The position numbers and the translations under genes are program-made. From Dethiosulfovibrio russensis (GTDB lineage: Bacteria > Synergistota > Synergistia > Synergistales > Dethiosulfovibrionaceae), in assembly GCF_021568855.1 (NCBI RefSeq), contig NZ_JAKGUG010000005.1, forward strand, positions 219,835 to 283,834: a DNA stretch of 64,000 bases, written 5' to 3'. Below are positions 43,815 through 51,429 of the stretch, one piece after another (position 1 is the first letter of the stretch; each line of letters opens with the position of its first letter). The notes beneath the pieces are model-generated. The model did not search any database. It was not told the origin of the DNA and saw only the letters and a list, made by a program, of their open reading frames with translations.

Positions 43815-43851
43815 TTTCACGGGAGCCCGTGAAAACGACATAGCATATAAT
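43815..43851 (+). promoter_or_regulatory. Operator-like palindrome and -10 box before the S9 peptidase
   Basis: A perfect palindrome TTTCACGGG-AG-CCCGTGAAA (43815-43834) ends 11 bases before TATAAT (43846-43851) and covers the -35 position, where no consensus box is present. This suggests regulator binding. Confidence 0.55.
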
Positions 43852-43890
43852 GGCGAGGAAAAACAGACTCTACATAAGGAGGATACCACA

Positions 43891-45783
43891 TTGAAAGCAT
43901 CTATCGCCATGGCTCTGGCATCGACGGCGGCCATACTTATGACCTCCCCTCTATGGGCAGAGGGACGACCGCCCAGAATTCCGATGGAGGACTTCTTCAA
44001 GCTTCCCACCAAGACCGCCTACCGCCTCTCTCCCGACGGAAAGAGTTACTCGTTTCTCCAGCCCTGGAAGGACAGACTCAACATACACGTCGCCCCGGTC
44101 GGAGGCGAGGCAAAACGGATAACGTCCTCCACGGAGAGGGACATCCGGGCCTACACCTGGGTAAACGACGACACCCTGGTCTACCTTCAGGACAAGGGAG
44201 GCGACGAAAACTACCACGTCTACTCACTGTCGACGGACGGATCGGACGTTAGAGACCTGACCCCCTTCCACGGAGTCAGGGCGGGCCTTCTGGACGACCT
44301 GGATGACGACGACACCCACGTCCTGATAGAGATGAACCGCCGGGACCCCAGGTTCTTCGACGTCTACAAGGTAAACGTCCTATCCGGCGAGATGGAGATG
44401 GTCGCGGAAAACCCCGGCACGGTAGGAGGGTGGATGACGGACCACAGTGGAAGGATCCGCATAGCCTACGCCATGGAGGGACTGAAGCGGACCATTCTCT
44501 ACAGGGACGACGAAGGACAACCCTTCCGCCCCATATTCTCCACCGACTTCACCGACTCGGTGATCCCGGCGGGCTTCACCGGAGACGACGAAAAACTCTA
44601 CGTCATGTCCAACCTGGACAGGGACACAACCGCCCTATACCTGTTCGACCCGAAAAGCGGAAACTTCGAGGACATGCTCTACGAGAGAGACGACGTGGAC
44701 CTCTCGGGAATAATCTGGTCCAGAGCCAAAAAGAAACTACTGGGAGTTTCCTACTACACCGACAAAAGGCAGCGCCACTTCTTCGACGAAGAGACGGAGA
44801 GACTTTTCGACAGACTGAAGAAGCGCTTTCCCGACTACTCGGTGGGAATCTCCAGCATGAGCAAAGACGAGAGGAAGATGATAATAGCCGTGGCAAGCGA
44901 CAGGATGCCAGGAAGGCTCTACTACCATGACCTGGACAACCCGGAAAAGTTCGAACTTGTGGCGGACCTGTACCCATGGATAGACGAAAAGCAGATGGCT
45001 CCGATGAAACCGATCAGCTACGAGACCGAGGACGGCCTCACCATACAGGGCTACCTCACCCTGCCGGTAGATCTGCCGGAGAAGGGACTTCCCGTGGTGG
45101 TCAACCCCCACGGCGGACCGGAGGTCCGAGACACCTGGGGATATAACCCGGAGGTGCAGTTTCTGGCTAATCGAGGGGTGTCGGTACTCCAGGTAAACTA
45201 CCGGATATCCACCGGATACGGCAAGAAGTTCTGGATGGCGGGCTTCAAACAGTGGGGAAGAAAGCAGCAGGACGACATAACAACCGGGGTAAAATGGCTC
45301 GTAGATCGAGGGATCGCCGACCCAAACAGGATCGCCATATACGGGGCCTCCTACGGAGGATACGCCACCCTTATGGGGCTGATACGGAACCCCGACCTGT
45401 ACCGCTGCGGCATAGATTACGTCGGAGTCGCAAATCTATTCACCCTTCTGGAATCCATACCTCCCTACTGGGAACTCGCCAGACAAAAGATGTACGAGAC
45501 CATAGGGCATCCGGAAAAGGACGCAGAGCTGTTCAGGGAGATATCCCCGGTCTTCCACGCCGACGAGATAAAGGCCCCCCTCTTCATAGCACAGGGAGCC
45601 AACGACCCCAGGGTGAAAAAGGCCGAATCGGACCAAATGGTGGAGGCGATGAAGAAGAGGGGCATCACGGTACAGTACATGGTGAAGGACGACGAGGGAC
45701 ACGGCTTTCACAACCAGGAAAACCGCTTCGACTTCTATCGGGCCATGGAGAAATTCCTGACGGAACACCTCGAACTGGAGTAA
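43891..45783 (+). CDS. S9 family prolyl-oligopeptidase-type peptidase
   Basis: A 630-residue serine peptidase of the acylaminoacyl-/dipeptidyl-peptidase group. A signal peptide (IAMALASTAAILMTSPLWA) indicates export. A beta-propeller occupies about residues 35-360, and the alpha/beta-hydrolase domain follows with Ser487 (GASYGGYA), Asp572 (GANDPRV) and His604 (EGHGF). It is expected to cleave short peptides in the periplasm, which suits a peptide fermenter. TTG start behind AAGGAGGAT. No terminator is evident apart from the structured repeat that begins about 18 bases after the stop. Confidence 0.93.
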   Translation: MKASIAMALASTAAILMTSPLWAEGRPPRIPMEDFFKLPTKTAYRLSPDGKSYSFLQPWKDRLNIHVAPVGGEAKRITSSTERDIRAYTWVNDDTLVYLQDKGGDENYHVYSLSTDGSDVRDLTPFHGVRAGLLDDLDDDDTHVLIEMNRRDPRFFDVYKVNVLSGEMEMVAENPGTVGGWMTDHSGRIRIAYAMEGLKRTILYRDDEGQPFRPIFSTDFTDSVIPAGFTGDDEKLYVMSNLDRDTTALYLFDPKSGNFEDMLYERDDVDLSGIIWSRAKKKLLGVSYYTDKRQRHFFDEETERLFDRLKKRFPDYSVGISSMSKDERKMIIAVASDRMPGRLYYHDLDNPEKFELVADLYPWIDEKQMAPMKPISYETEDGLTIQGYLTLPVDLPEKGLPVVVNPHGGPEVRDTWGYNPEVQFLANRGVSVLQVNYRISTGYGKKFWMAGFKQWGRKQQDDITTGVKWLVDRGIADPNRIAIYGASYGGYATLMGLIRNPDLYRCGIDYVGVANLFTLLESIPPYWELARQKMYETIGHPEKDAELFREISPVFHADEIKAPLFIAQGANDPRVKKAESDQMVEAMKKRGITVQYMVKDDEGHGFHNQENRFDFYRAMEKFLTEHLELE

Positions 45784-45802
45784 AAAGACCGACAAGATAG
45801 AA

Positions 45803-46020
45803 CCTCTAAAACCCATACGCGCGCCTCCTCGGCGAGGAGTCCGACGGGGCCCGTTCGAACCCGTATTTTCGACCTGCCGTCGTGTAGAATGGATGGGGCG
45901 ACAGGACGTCGCCCCAAGCCGAGGGGGAACAGGACGTGCCCTCCGAGGCGGTCCGTTCGGAACAGGCAGATCGAAAATACGCTCGGGCGAGACAGGGCCC
46001 CGTCGGATTCCTCGCCGAGG
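45803..46020. repeat. Structured interspersed repeat, complete copy
   Basis: About 220 bases that fold on themselves. The outer arms CCTCGGCGAGGA and TCCTCGCCGAGG, extended through TCCGACGGGGCCC / GGGCCCCGTCGGA with a G-T wobble between them, give a stem of about 26 bp. A second stem pairs TATTTTCGA with TCGAAAATA. Inside are two small hairpins with the same AGGAC loop: GGGGCGAC-AGGAC-GTCGCCCC and a weaker one closed by AC/GT. A 98-base part is about 94% identical to 63903-64000. It carries no credible reading frame. Confidence 0.8.
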
Positions 46021-46066
46021 ACTTGTGATAAAGTGACAGGACTACCGAAGAGGAGGAAAACTGCCC

Positions 46067-46183
46067 ATGTTCTTCGCTCAGACACTGTCCCGTCGCCCCT
46101 ATCTACTGGTATGGGGGGCCTTCGCGGTCCTCGCCGCTCTGCCCTGGATCTACCTCTACTGCCGCAGGAGAAACGGAAGATGA
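46067..46183 (+). CDS. Small symporter accessory protein
   Basis: A 38-residue protein: a short polar start (MFFAQTLSRRP), one hydrophobic segment (YLLVWGAFAVLAALPWIYLY) and a basic end (CRRRNGR). It is preceded by AAGAGGAGG, 9-10 bases before the ATG, and its stop overlaps the symporter ATG (ATGA). Tiny one-helix proteins of this kind are known as accessory subunits encoded ahead of sodium:solute symporters. The position, coupling and topology support that role here. Confidence 0.75.
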   Translation: MFFAQTLSRRPYLLVWGAFAVLAALPWIYLYCRRRNGR

Positions 46184-47571
46184 CACTGCAATCCCTTCTG
46201 TACCGACTGGTGGCCTTCGGAGGCTACGGAATGGCTCTCATCCTGCTGGCCGGTCGAGCGTTCCAGTGGAACGAGACTAGACGATCCTTCTACCTGGGAG
46301 GCAGAGGAATAGCCCTTTGGCCCTCTGTGGGCACCTTCGGAGCCACCTGGATGAGCGCGGCGTCACTGTTGGGCTACACGGTGCTGCTGTATCAGGAGGG
46401 ATACGCCGCCTTCACAGGATCGGTCATAGGGTGGATGCTGGGCCTTCCCTTGCTCCCTCTGGCGGTTATAAGGCTGAGAAAGAGCCGGGCCCTGTCCCTA
46501 CCTCAGTGGCTGGAGGAGCGTTACTCGGACGACAGGCTCCGATCCCTGTCGGCCCTCTGTCTTCTGGTGGTCTACACTGTCTACCTGATAATACAGTTTA
46601 GAGCCTTCGGAGCCATCGTCGGATCCATGCTGGACATAGAGGGCTTCATGGCCTCCATCCTGGTATACCTATTCGTCCTCTACACCACCTTCGGAGGCCT
46701 TCCGTCGGTCGTAAGAAGCGACGGCCTCAATCTCATGGTAATAGTGGTCTCAGTCACAGTGGCGGCCTGGAGCATAACATCTCAGACCGGAGGGTTCCCC
46801 TCCATACACGAGAGACTGCTGGACCTCAGACCGGAGCTGCTCCAGCCCTGGCCGAAGGAGGGAATCTTGGCCTCCATGACGATGGCCCTGGGCTGGGGAC
46901 TGGGGGTGGCGGCCAACCCTCAGTACTGCATAAGGATAATATCCTGCAAAGACAGATGGACCGCCTGGCTGACCCTGGCGATAACGTCTCTCACCGTGTC
47001 CTGGATCTACATCTGTCTCACCGCCCTGGGGCTGGGGGCCAAGGCCCTCCATCCCTTCGTAACCGGCGGATCCCAGGAGGTGCTGTTCTCCCGTCTCATG
47101 GAGGCGGGGCTCTCGCCCCTTCCTCTGGCCCTGTTGATGGTGGGAGTACTCGCCGCCGCCGTCAGCACCGCCAACTCCCAGCTACTGCTGGCCGCCTGCT
47201 CTTTCTGTTACGACCTACAGGGAGAGAAACGCATGCCCTCCAAAGACCCCCTGGAGGAAGACGGCTTTCTCTTCAAGAACAGGATCGCGGTGGCGATAAT
47301 AGCCACAGTGACGCTATTTCTCAGCTACATGCCCCTTCCGGGGATACTCCAGCTCGGTCGCTACAGCTGGAGCATGGTGGCTCTGTGTTTTCTGCTTCCC
47401 CTGTACCTTCCCAGAACGAAGGGGCGAAGAGGGCTGTTCGGAGCCATGTCCGCCGCCCTGATCGTCTACAACCTCCTGGTATGGTTTTCCGGCATGTCTC
47501 CCGAGACGGCGATGCTGCCGTCCCTGCTGATAGAGGGAATCCTATGGTGGATCCTGGGAGTCAGGCGATGA
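46180..47571 (+). CDS. Sodium:solute symporter (SSS family)
   Basis: A 463-residue transporter with about twelve to thirteen hydrophobic segments. SSS hallmarks are FYLGGRGIALWPSVGTFGATWMSAASLLG in the first helices, LPQWLEERYSDDRLR, and LMVGVLAAAVSTANSQLLLAACSF in the TM8-9 sodium-site region. The start is fixed at ATG 46180 by overlap with the small accessory gene; a longer upstream frame runs through the structured repeat and is rejected. The substrate is probably an organic or amino acid. It overlaps the histidine-kinase gene, so uptake and sensing may be linked. Confidence 0.92.
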   Translation: MTLQSLLYRLVAFGGYGMALILLAGRAFQWNETRRSFYLGGRGIALWPSVGTFGATWMSAASLLGYTVLLYQEGYAAFTGSVIGWMLGLPLLPLAVIRLRKSRALSLPQWLEERYSDDRLRSLSALCLLVVYTVYLIIQFRAFGAIVGSMLDIEGFMASILVYLFVLYTTFGGLPSVVRSDGLNLMVIVVSVTVAAWSITSQTGGFPSIHERLLDLRPELLQPWPKEGILASMTMALGWGLGVAANPQYCIRIISCKDRWTAWLTLAITSLTVSWIYICLTALGLGAKALHPFVTGGSQEVLFSRLMEAGLSPLPLALLMVGVLAAAVSTANSQLLLAACSFCYDLQGEKRMPSKDPLEEDGFLFKNRIAVAIIATVTLFLSYMPLPGILQLGRYSWSMVALCFLLPLYLPRTKGRRGLFGAMSAALIVYNLLVWFSGMSPETAMLPSLLIEGILWWILGVRR

Positions 47572-48821
47572 TAGCCCCCGATCTGGAGACCCGGGTAAAG
47601 GCGGTCGTCACGGGCCTGACCTTCTGCCTTACACTCGTCCTGATAACCATGTCTCTCTCCATAGACTTTCACGAAACCTACCTGTCCGAACAGGGAAAGA
47701 TAGACGAGCTGTCCAGTCGATCTAGCGACCTGACGTCCCGACAGGTAATGGAGATCATAGACAGAGAGGGAGAGGCCTGGCGGATAACCTCCGAGGGGGA
47801 CGGAACCTCCGTGACCACCTCCGACGGAGCGAGCTGGAAGGTGAGCCTGAACGGGAAACACGTTCTGACCTCCATACTGCACAGACGACGACATCTTCTG
47901 GTGGCGGGGATGATATGTCTGCTCCTCTCGGCGGAGATGGCCGTCTTTCTGGCCTACTGGCTGACGAGGCCCCTCAAGAGGCTGGCCTGGGGTTGCGCCA
48001 AGGTCGGCAGAGGGGACCTATCGGATCTCCCCGTCGAGAGATCCGGATCCTACGAACTGGAGATACTTCAGGAAGCGTTCAACGCGATGGTCAGAGGCCT
48101 GAGGGAAAGGCAGAGTCTGGAACGTCGGATCTCCAGGATGGAGAGATTGGCCGCTCTAGGACAGGTGGTGGCCGGAGTATCCCACGAGATAAAGAACCCA
48201 TTGGCGGCCATGAGGATCCACCTGGACCTTTTGAGCGAATCCAGAAACGGCGAAGAGAAGGACGAGGAATCACTAAAGGTCCTCAGCTCGGAGCTGGACC
48301 GACTCAACCGGGTGGTGACACAGCTGCTATCCTTCGCCAGGCCTACCCCGACCGTACCGGGCCCTATAGACCCCAGTGAGCTTTTCCGTTGGTGCCACAG
48401 TATGGTGAAGGTTCGACTCTCCCGAAAATCGATCGGCTGGCACGAAACTGTGGACGACGGAACCGAGCTTTGGGGAGACAGAGGACAGATGCAGCAGCTG
48501 CTGTTGAACCTTGTGTTGAACGGCATAGAGGCCATGGACGGAGAGGGAGATCTGTACGTTTCCTGCAGTAGTTCCGACGACGGTACGTCTATATCCGTCG
48601 AGGACACCGGCGACGGCGTTCCGGACCGTGTGGCGGAGAGGATATTCGACCCCTTCGTGACCTCGAAACCGGACGGCACTGGGCTCGGCCTGTCGATCGT
48701 CTACAGGATAGTGGAGGACCACCGAGGAATCATGGACCTGAAGACATCTCCCGATGGGACCAGACTGGACCTCTGGTTCCCCGGTCCGACCGAAAAGGGA
48801 AACGAGGAGGATGGGATATGA
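47568..48821 (+). CDS. Sensor histidine kinase (NtrB/AtoS-like)
   Basis: A 417-residue kinase. Transmembrane segments at about 12-34 and 106-128 flank a small periplasmic domain. A HAMP domain follows (WLTRPLKRLAWGCAKVGRGDLSDL), then HisKA with the phospho-acceptor in AGVSHEIKNPLAAM, and HATPase with N-box NLVLNGIEAMDG, DTGDGVPD and GTGLGLSIV. ATG 47568 overlaps the symporter stop. Its cognate regulator is the next gene, a sigma-54 activator, also overlapping by 4 bases. Confidence 0.93.
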   Translation: MIAPDLETRVKAVVTGLTFCLTLVLITMSLSIDFHETYLSEQGKIDELSSRSSDLTSRQVMEIIDREGEAWRITSEGDGTSVTTSDGASWKVSLNGKHVLTSILHRRRHLLVAGMICLLLSAEMAVFLAYWLTRPLKRLAWGCAKVGRGDLSDLPVERSGSYELEILQEAFNAMVRGLRERQSLERRISRMERLAALGQVVAGVSHEIKNPLAAMRIHLDLLSESRNGEEKDEESLKVLSSELDRLNRVVTQLLSFARPTPTVPGPIDPSELFRWCHSMVKVRLSRKSIGWHETVDDGTELWGDRGQMQQLLLNLVLNGIEAMDGEGDLYVSCSSSDDGTSISVEDTGDGVPDRVAERIFDPFVTSKPDGTGLGLSIVYRIVEDHRGIMDLKTSPDGTRLDLWFPGPTEKGNEEDGI

Positions 48822-50173
48822 AAGTCTGGATAATAGAGGACGAAAGAGCCCTGGCCCAGGGGCTCAAGACCGCCTTCGAGAGAAAGGGCTACGAGTCCCG
48901 CACAGCATCGGGGCTCAAGGGGCTGAACTCGATGATGGATCAGGAATCCCCGGAGATAGTCTTCCTCGACGTCAGGCTCGACGACGGAGACGGTCTCAAG
49001 GGACTTCCCCACATACTTCAGGCGTCTCCGGAGGCCAAGGTGATAGTTATGACAGCCTTCGGCGACTCGGCCCTGGTGGTACGGGCCATAAGGGAGGGAG
49101 CCTTCAACTATCTGGACAAACCCTTCCCTCTGGAGGCAGCCATGAACATGGCCCAAAGGGCGTCGGAGGCCATAGCCCTTGCCAGACGGGTCTCCCGGAT
49201 GGAGACGTCCAGGGCGGTCTCCCTGATAGGCTCGTCCCGAGCGGTGGAAGAGATCGGAGGCTTCGTAGAAAAAGTCTCGAGACACGAAGACGTCAACGTC
49301 CTGATAAGGGGAGAAAGCGGCACGGGGAAGGAGGTCGTGGCCAGGATGATCCACGGCGCCTCGGGAAGCTCCGGCGAGTTCGTCGCCATAAACTGCGCCG
49401 CCATACCGGAAAGCCTTCTGGAAGCGGAGCTGTTCGGGTCTAGAAAAGGAGCCTACACCGGGGCTTCCGCCGACAAGAGAGGGCTGGTGGAGCTGGCCGA
49501 CGGAGGCACCCTCTTTCTGGACGAGATAGGAGACATGCCGACCTCGCTCCAGAGCAAGATGCTCCGCTTTCTGGACTCCCGGTCCCTCAGGCCTCTGGGA
49601 TCCTCCAGGGAAATCCAGGTGTCCCTGAGAGTGGTCTGCGCCACCTGCGCAGATCTGGAGAACAGAATCTCCTCCGGAGCCTTCAGAAAGGACCTGTACT
49701 ACAGGATAGCCATGCTCCCCATAGAGCTGCCCCCTCTTAGAGAACGAGGCAGAGACGCTCTGGAGCTCCTGGAACACTTCATAGTTCTGTACAGCGACAG
49801 GCTCGGGCGGGCACCTCTGATTCCCTCCTCCGACGTAGAGGAAGTCTTTCTGTCCTACAGATGGCCCGGAAACGTCAGAGAACTCAAGAACCTGGTGGAG
49901 CGGCTTTTCATACTCAAGGACCAGAGGGACCGCACCATATCTCTGAAGGACCTTCCTCAGGAGATGCTGGACGCCATGCCCACCGACAGGGATGCCGAAT
50001 CGAGGCACGAGACCGACGGCAGGCCCCTTCAACGACAGCTGGACGACTTTGAAAAAGAGCTTCTGACACAGGCGCTGTCCGACTCGAGAGGCAACAGGAC
50101 CAGGGCGGCCTCCTCTCTTGGACTGTCTCGATACGCCCTTTTGAGACGACTTCAGAAACATGGCCTGGACTGA
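48818..50173 (+). CDS. Sigma-54-dependent response regulator (NtrC family)
   Basis: A 451-residue activator. The receiver domain has phospho-acceptor Asp51 (VFLDVRLDDGDG). The AAA+ domain has Walker A GESGTGKE at 165-172, the sigma-54 contact loop GAYTGA at 211-216 (Phe to Tyr relative to GAFTGA) and Walker B LFLDEIGD. A Fis-type helix-turn-helix ends the protein (NRTRAASSLGLSRYALLRRLQ). Phosphorylation by the preceding kinase should permit ATP-driven opening of sigma-54 promoters. The rpoN gene overlaps its end by 14 bases. A sigma-54 promoter with paired upstream dyads lies about 6 kb downstream and is a candidate target. Confidence 0.94.
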   Translation: MKVWIIEDERALAQGLKTAFERKGYESRTASGLKGLNSMMDQESPEIVFLDVRLDDGDGLKGLPHILQASPEAKVIVMTAFGDSALVVRAIREGAFNYLDKPFPLEAAMNMAQRASEAIALARRVSRMETSRAVSLIGSSRAVEEIGGFVEKVSRHEDVNVLIRGESGTGKEVVARMIHGASGSSGEFVAINCAAIPESLLEAELFGSRKGAYTGASADKRGLVELADGGTLFLDEIGDMPTSLQSKMLRFLDSRSLRPLGSSREIQVSLRVVCATCADLENRISSGAFRKDLYYRIAMLPIELPPLRERGRDALELLEHFIVLYSDRLGRAPLIPSSDVEEVFLSYRWPGNVRELKNLVERLFILKDQRDRTISLKDLPQEMLDAMPTDRDAESRHETDGRPLQRQLDDFEKELLTQALSDSRGNRTRAASSLGLSRYALLRRLQKHGLD

Positions 50174-51338
50174 CAACTCGCCGAGGCTGACCCAGCAGGT
50201 AAGGCCCGAGCTGCTCCACCTACCCATCCTTATCCAAAACCTCAGGCTCCTGACCATGCCGGTGCAGGAACTGGTGGACGCGGCCATAGGCGAACTGGCC
50301 GACAACCCCCTCTACGAGGTGAGCCCTCCCCGATCCTGGAGGGAGTCGGGTATACTGGACGACCTCCCGGAAGAGCCGTCCCTGGAGGAAGACCTTATCC
50401 GTCAGATGGCCCAGTGTCGCCCCCTTCGGGAGGAAAGGGACTCTCTGCCGTATGAACTGGTCCGCTACCTGGATCACAGAGGCTACCTGACCGACGACCA
50501 GGAGGCCATTGCCAACCAGCTGGAGCTGACCGCAGAGAGGCTCGACTTCCTGCTGGAGAGAGTCAGAGAGGTAGTAGAGCCCCCTGGACTGTTCGCAAGA
50601 GATCTGATCCACTGTCTGTCGCTGCAACTGATCAGATCGGAAAAGGAAGAGTCGGACGGGGCGAAGATCCTTGAGATGGCGGTGGACCTGCTGGGAAAGG
50701 GAGACCCCAAAAAAGATGCTATGGAGAGGCTCGGATGGAGCCGAAGCAGATTCGACCGGGCCATGGAGGAACTATCGCGCCTCGACCCAGCCCCGGGGCG
50801 CCGCACGGCGGCACAGGCCGTTATCCCCGAGCTGGAGCTCTATCCCGACCCCGACAGACCTGCGGTCGTCCTGGCCGAAAACCTTCCCAGGATATACATG
50901 GCCCCTCTGACCTGGGAGGACGACAGGGTGGCATCCATGAAGGACAGAGGACTCAGCATAATTCGATCCATAGCCAGGAGAAACGCTTCCAAGCTATCCC
51001 TGGCCATCGAGATAGCGAAAAGACAGAAAAATTACCTCATCTCCCGAGAAGAGGCTCCCTATCCTCTGACCATGACGGAGATGGCCGACAGACTGGACAG
51101 ATCGGTCTCGACGGTGCAGAGAATCGCCTCCACCACCTGGGCTCTGACCCCGGTGGGGACCGTGCCTCTGGACCGTTTCTTCAGCCGCCCTCTGAGATCC
51201 CGTCCAGACATGTCGGTGGCACAGCTGAGGTCGAGGATAGAGGAGGCGAATAGAAGGGGAATATCCGACTCGGAGCTGTCTCGAAACCTGGGAATACCTA
51301 GAAGGACAATCTCCTGGCACAGGCACAGACGAAGATAG
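50160..51338 (+). CDS. rpoN: RNA polymerase sigma-54 factor
   Basis: A 392-residue sigma-54. Region I is the Gln/Leu-rich activator-responsive part (TQQVRPELLHLPILIQNLRLLTMPVQEL...). The core-binding domain is in the middle, with the DNA-binding part at the C-terminus. The RpoN box, normally ARRTVAKYR, reads PRRTISWHR (380-388) and is therefore divergent. The protein is short (usual length 430-500) because the acidic region II is nearly absent. The gene overlaps that of its activator, an unusual coupling. Confidence 0.9.
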   Translation: MAWTDNSPRLTQQVRPELLHLPILIQNLRLLTMPVQELVDAAIGELADNPLYEVSPPRSWRESGILDDLPEEPSLEEDLIRQMAQCRPLREERDSLPYELVRYLDHRGYLTDDQEAIANQLELTAERLDFLLERVREVVEPPGLFARDLIHCLSLQLIRSEKEESDGAKILEMAVDLLGKGDPKKDAMERLGWSRSRFDRAMEELSRLDPAPGRRTAAQAVIPELELYPDPDRPAVVLAENLPRIYMAPLTWEDDRVASMKDRGLSIIRSIARRNASKLSLAIEIAKRQKNYLISREEAPYPLTMTEMADRLDRSVSTVQRIASTTWALTPVGTVPLDRFFSRPLRSRPDMSVAQLRSRIEEANRRGISDSELSRNLGIPRRTISWHRHRRR

Positions 51339-51357
51339 GACAGACCGGAACGGACGC

Positions 51358-51385
51358 TTTACAAACCCTCTCTTTGATGTATGAT
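51358..51385 (+). promoter_or_regulatory. Sigma-70-type promoter of the hybrid kinase
   Basis: TTTACA (51358-51363) and TATGAT (51380-51385) are 16 bases apart, 45 bases before the ATG. Confidence 0.55.
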
Positions 51386-51429
51386 CGAACCATAGAATTT
51401 AATCATACGGAAGGATCACGGAGGGTGTC

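Noticed and set aside
45803..46020. Cyclic-di-GMP riboswitch as an explanation of the structured repeat
   Set aside because: The conserved GEMM-type blocks are absent; the repetition and different genomic contexts do not fit a riboswitch.
45889..46179. Long N-terminal extension of the SSS symporter reading through the structured repeat
   Set aside because: It consists of Arg/Pro-rich translation of hairpin DNA, and the ATG at 46180 is coupled to the small accessory gene, so the extension is not coding.
46956..47567. Upstream extension of the histidine kinase
   Set aside because: It lies wholly inside the symporter gene in another frame; ATG 47568 has the ATGA overlap and starts a normal kinase N-terminus.
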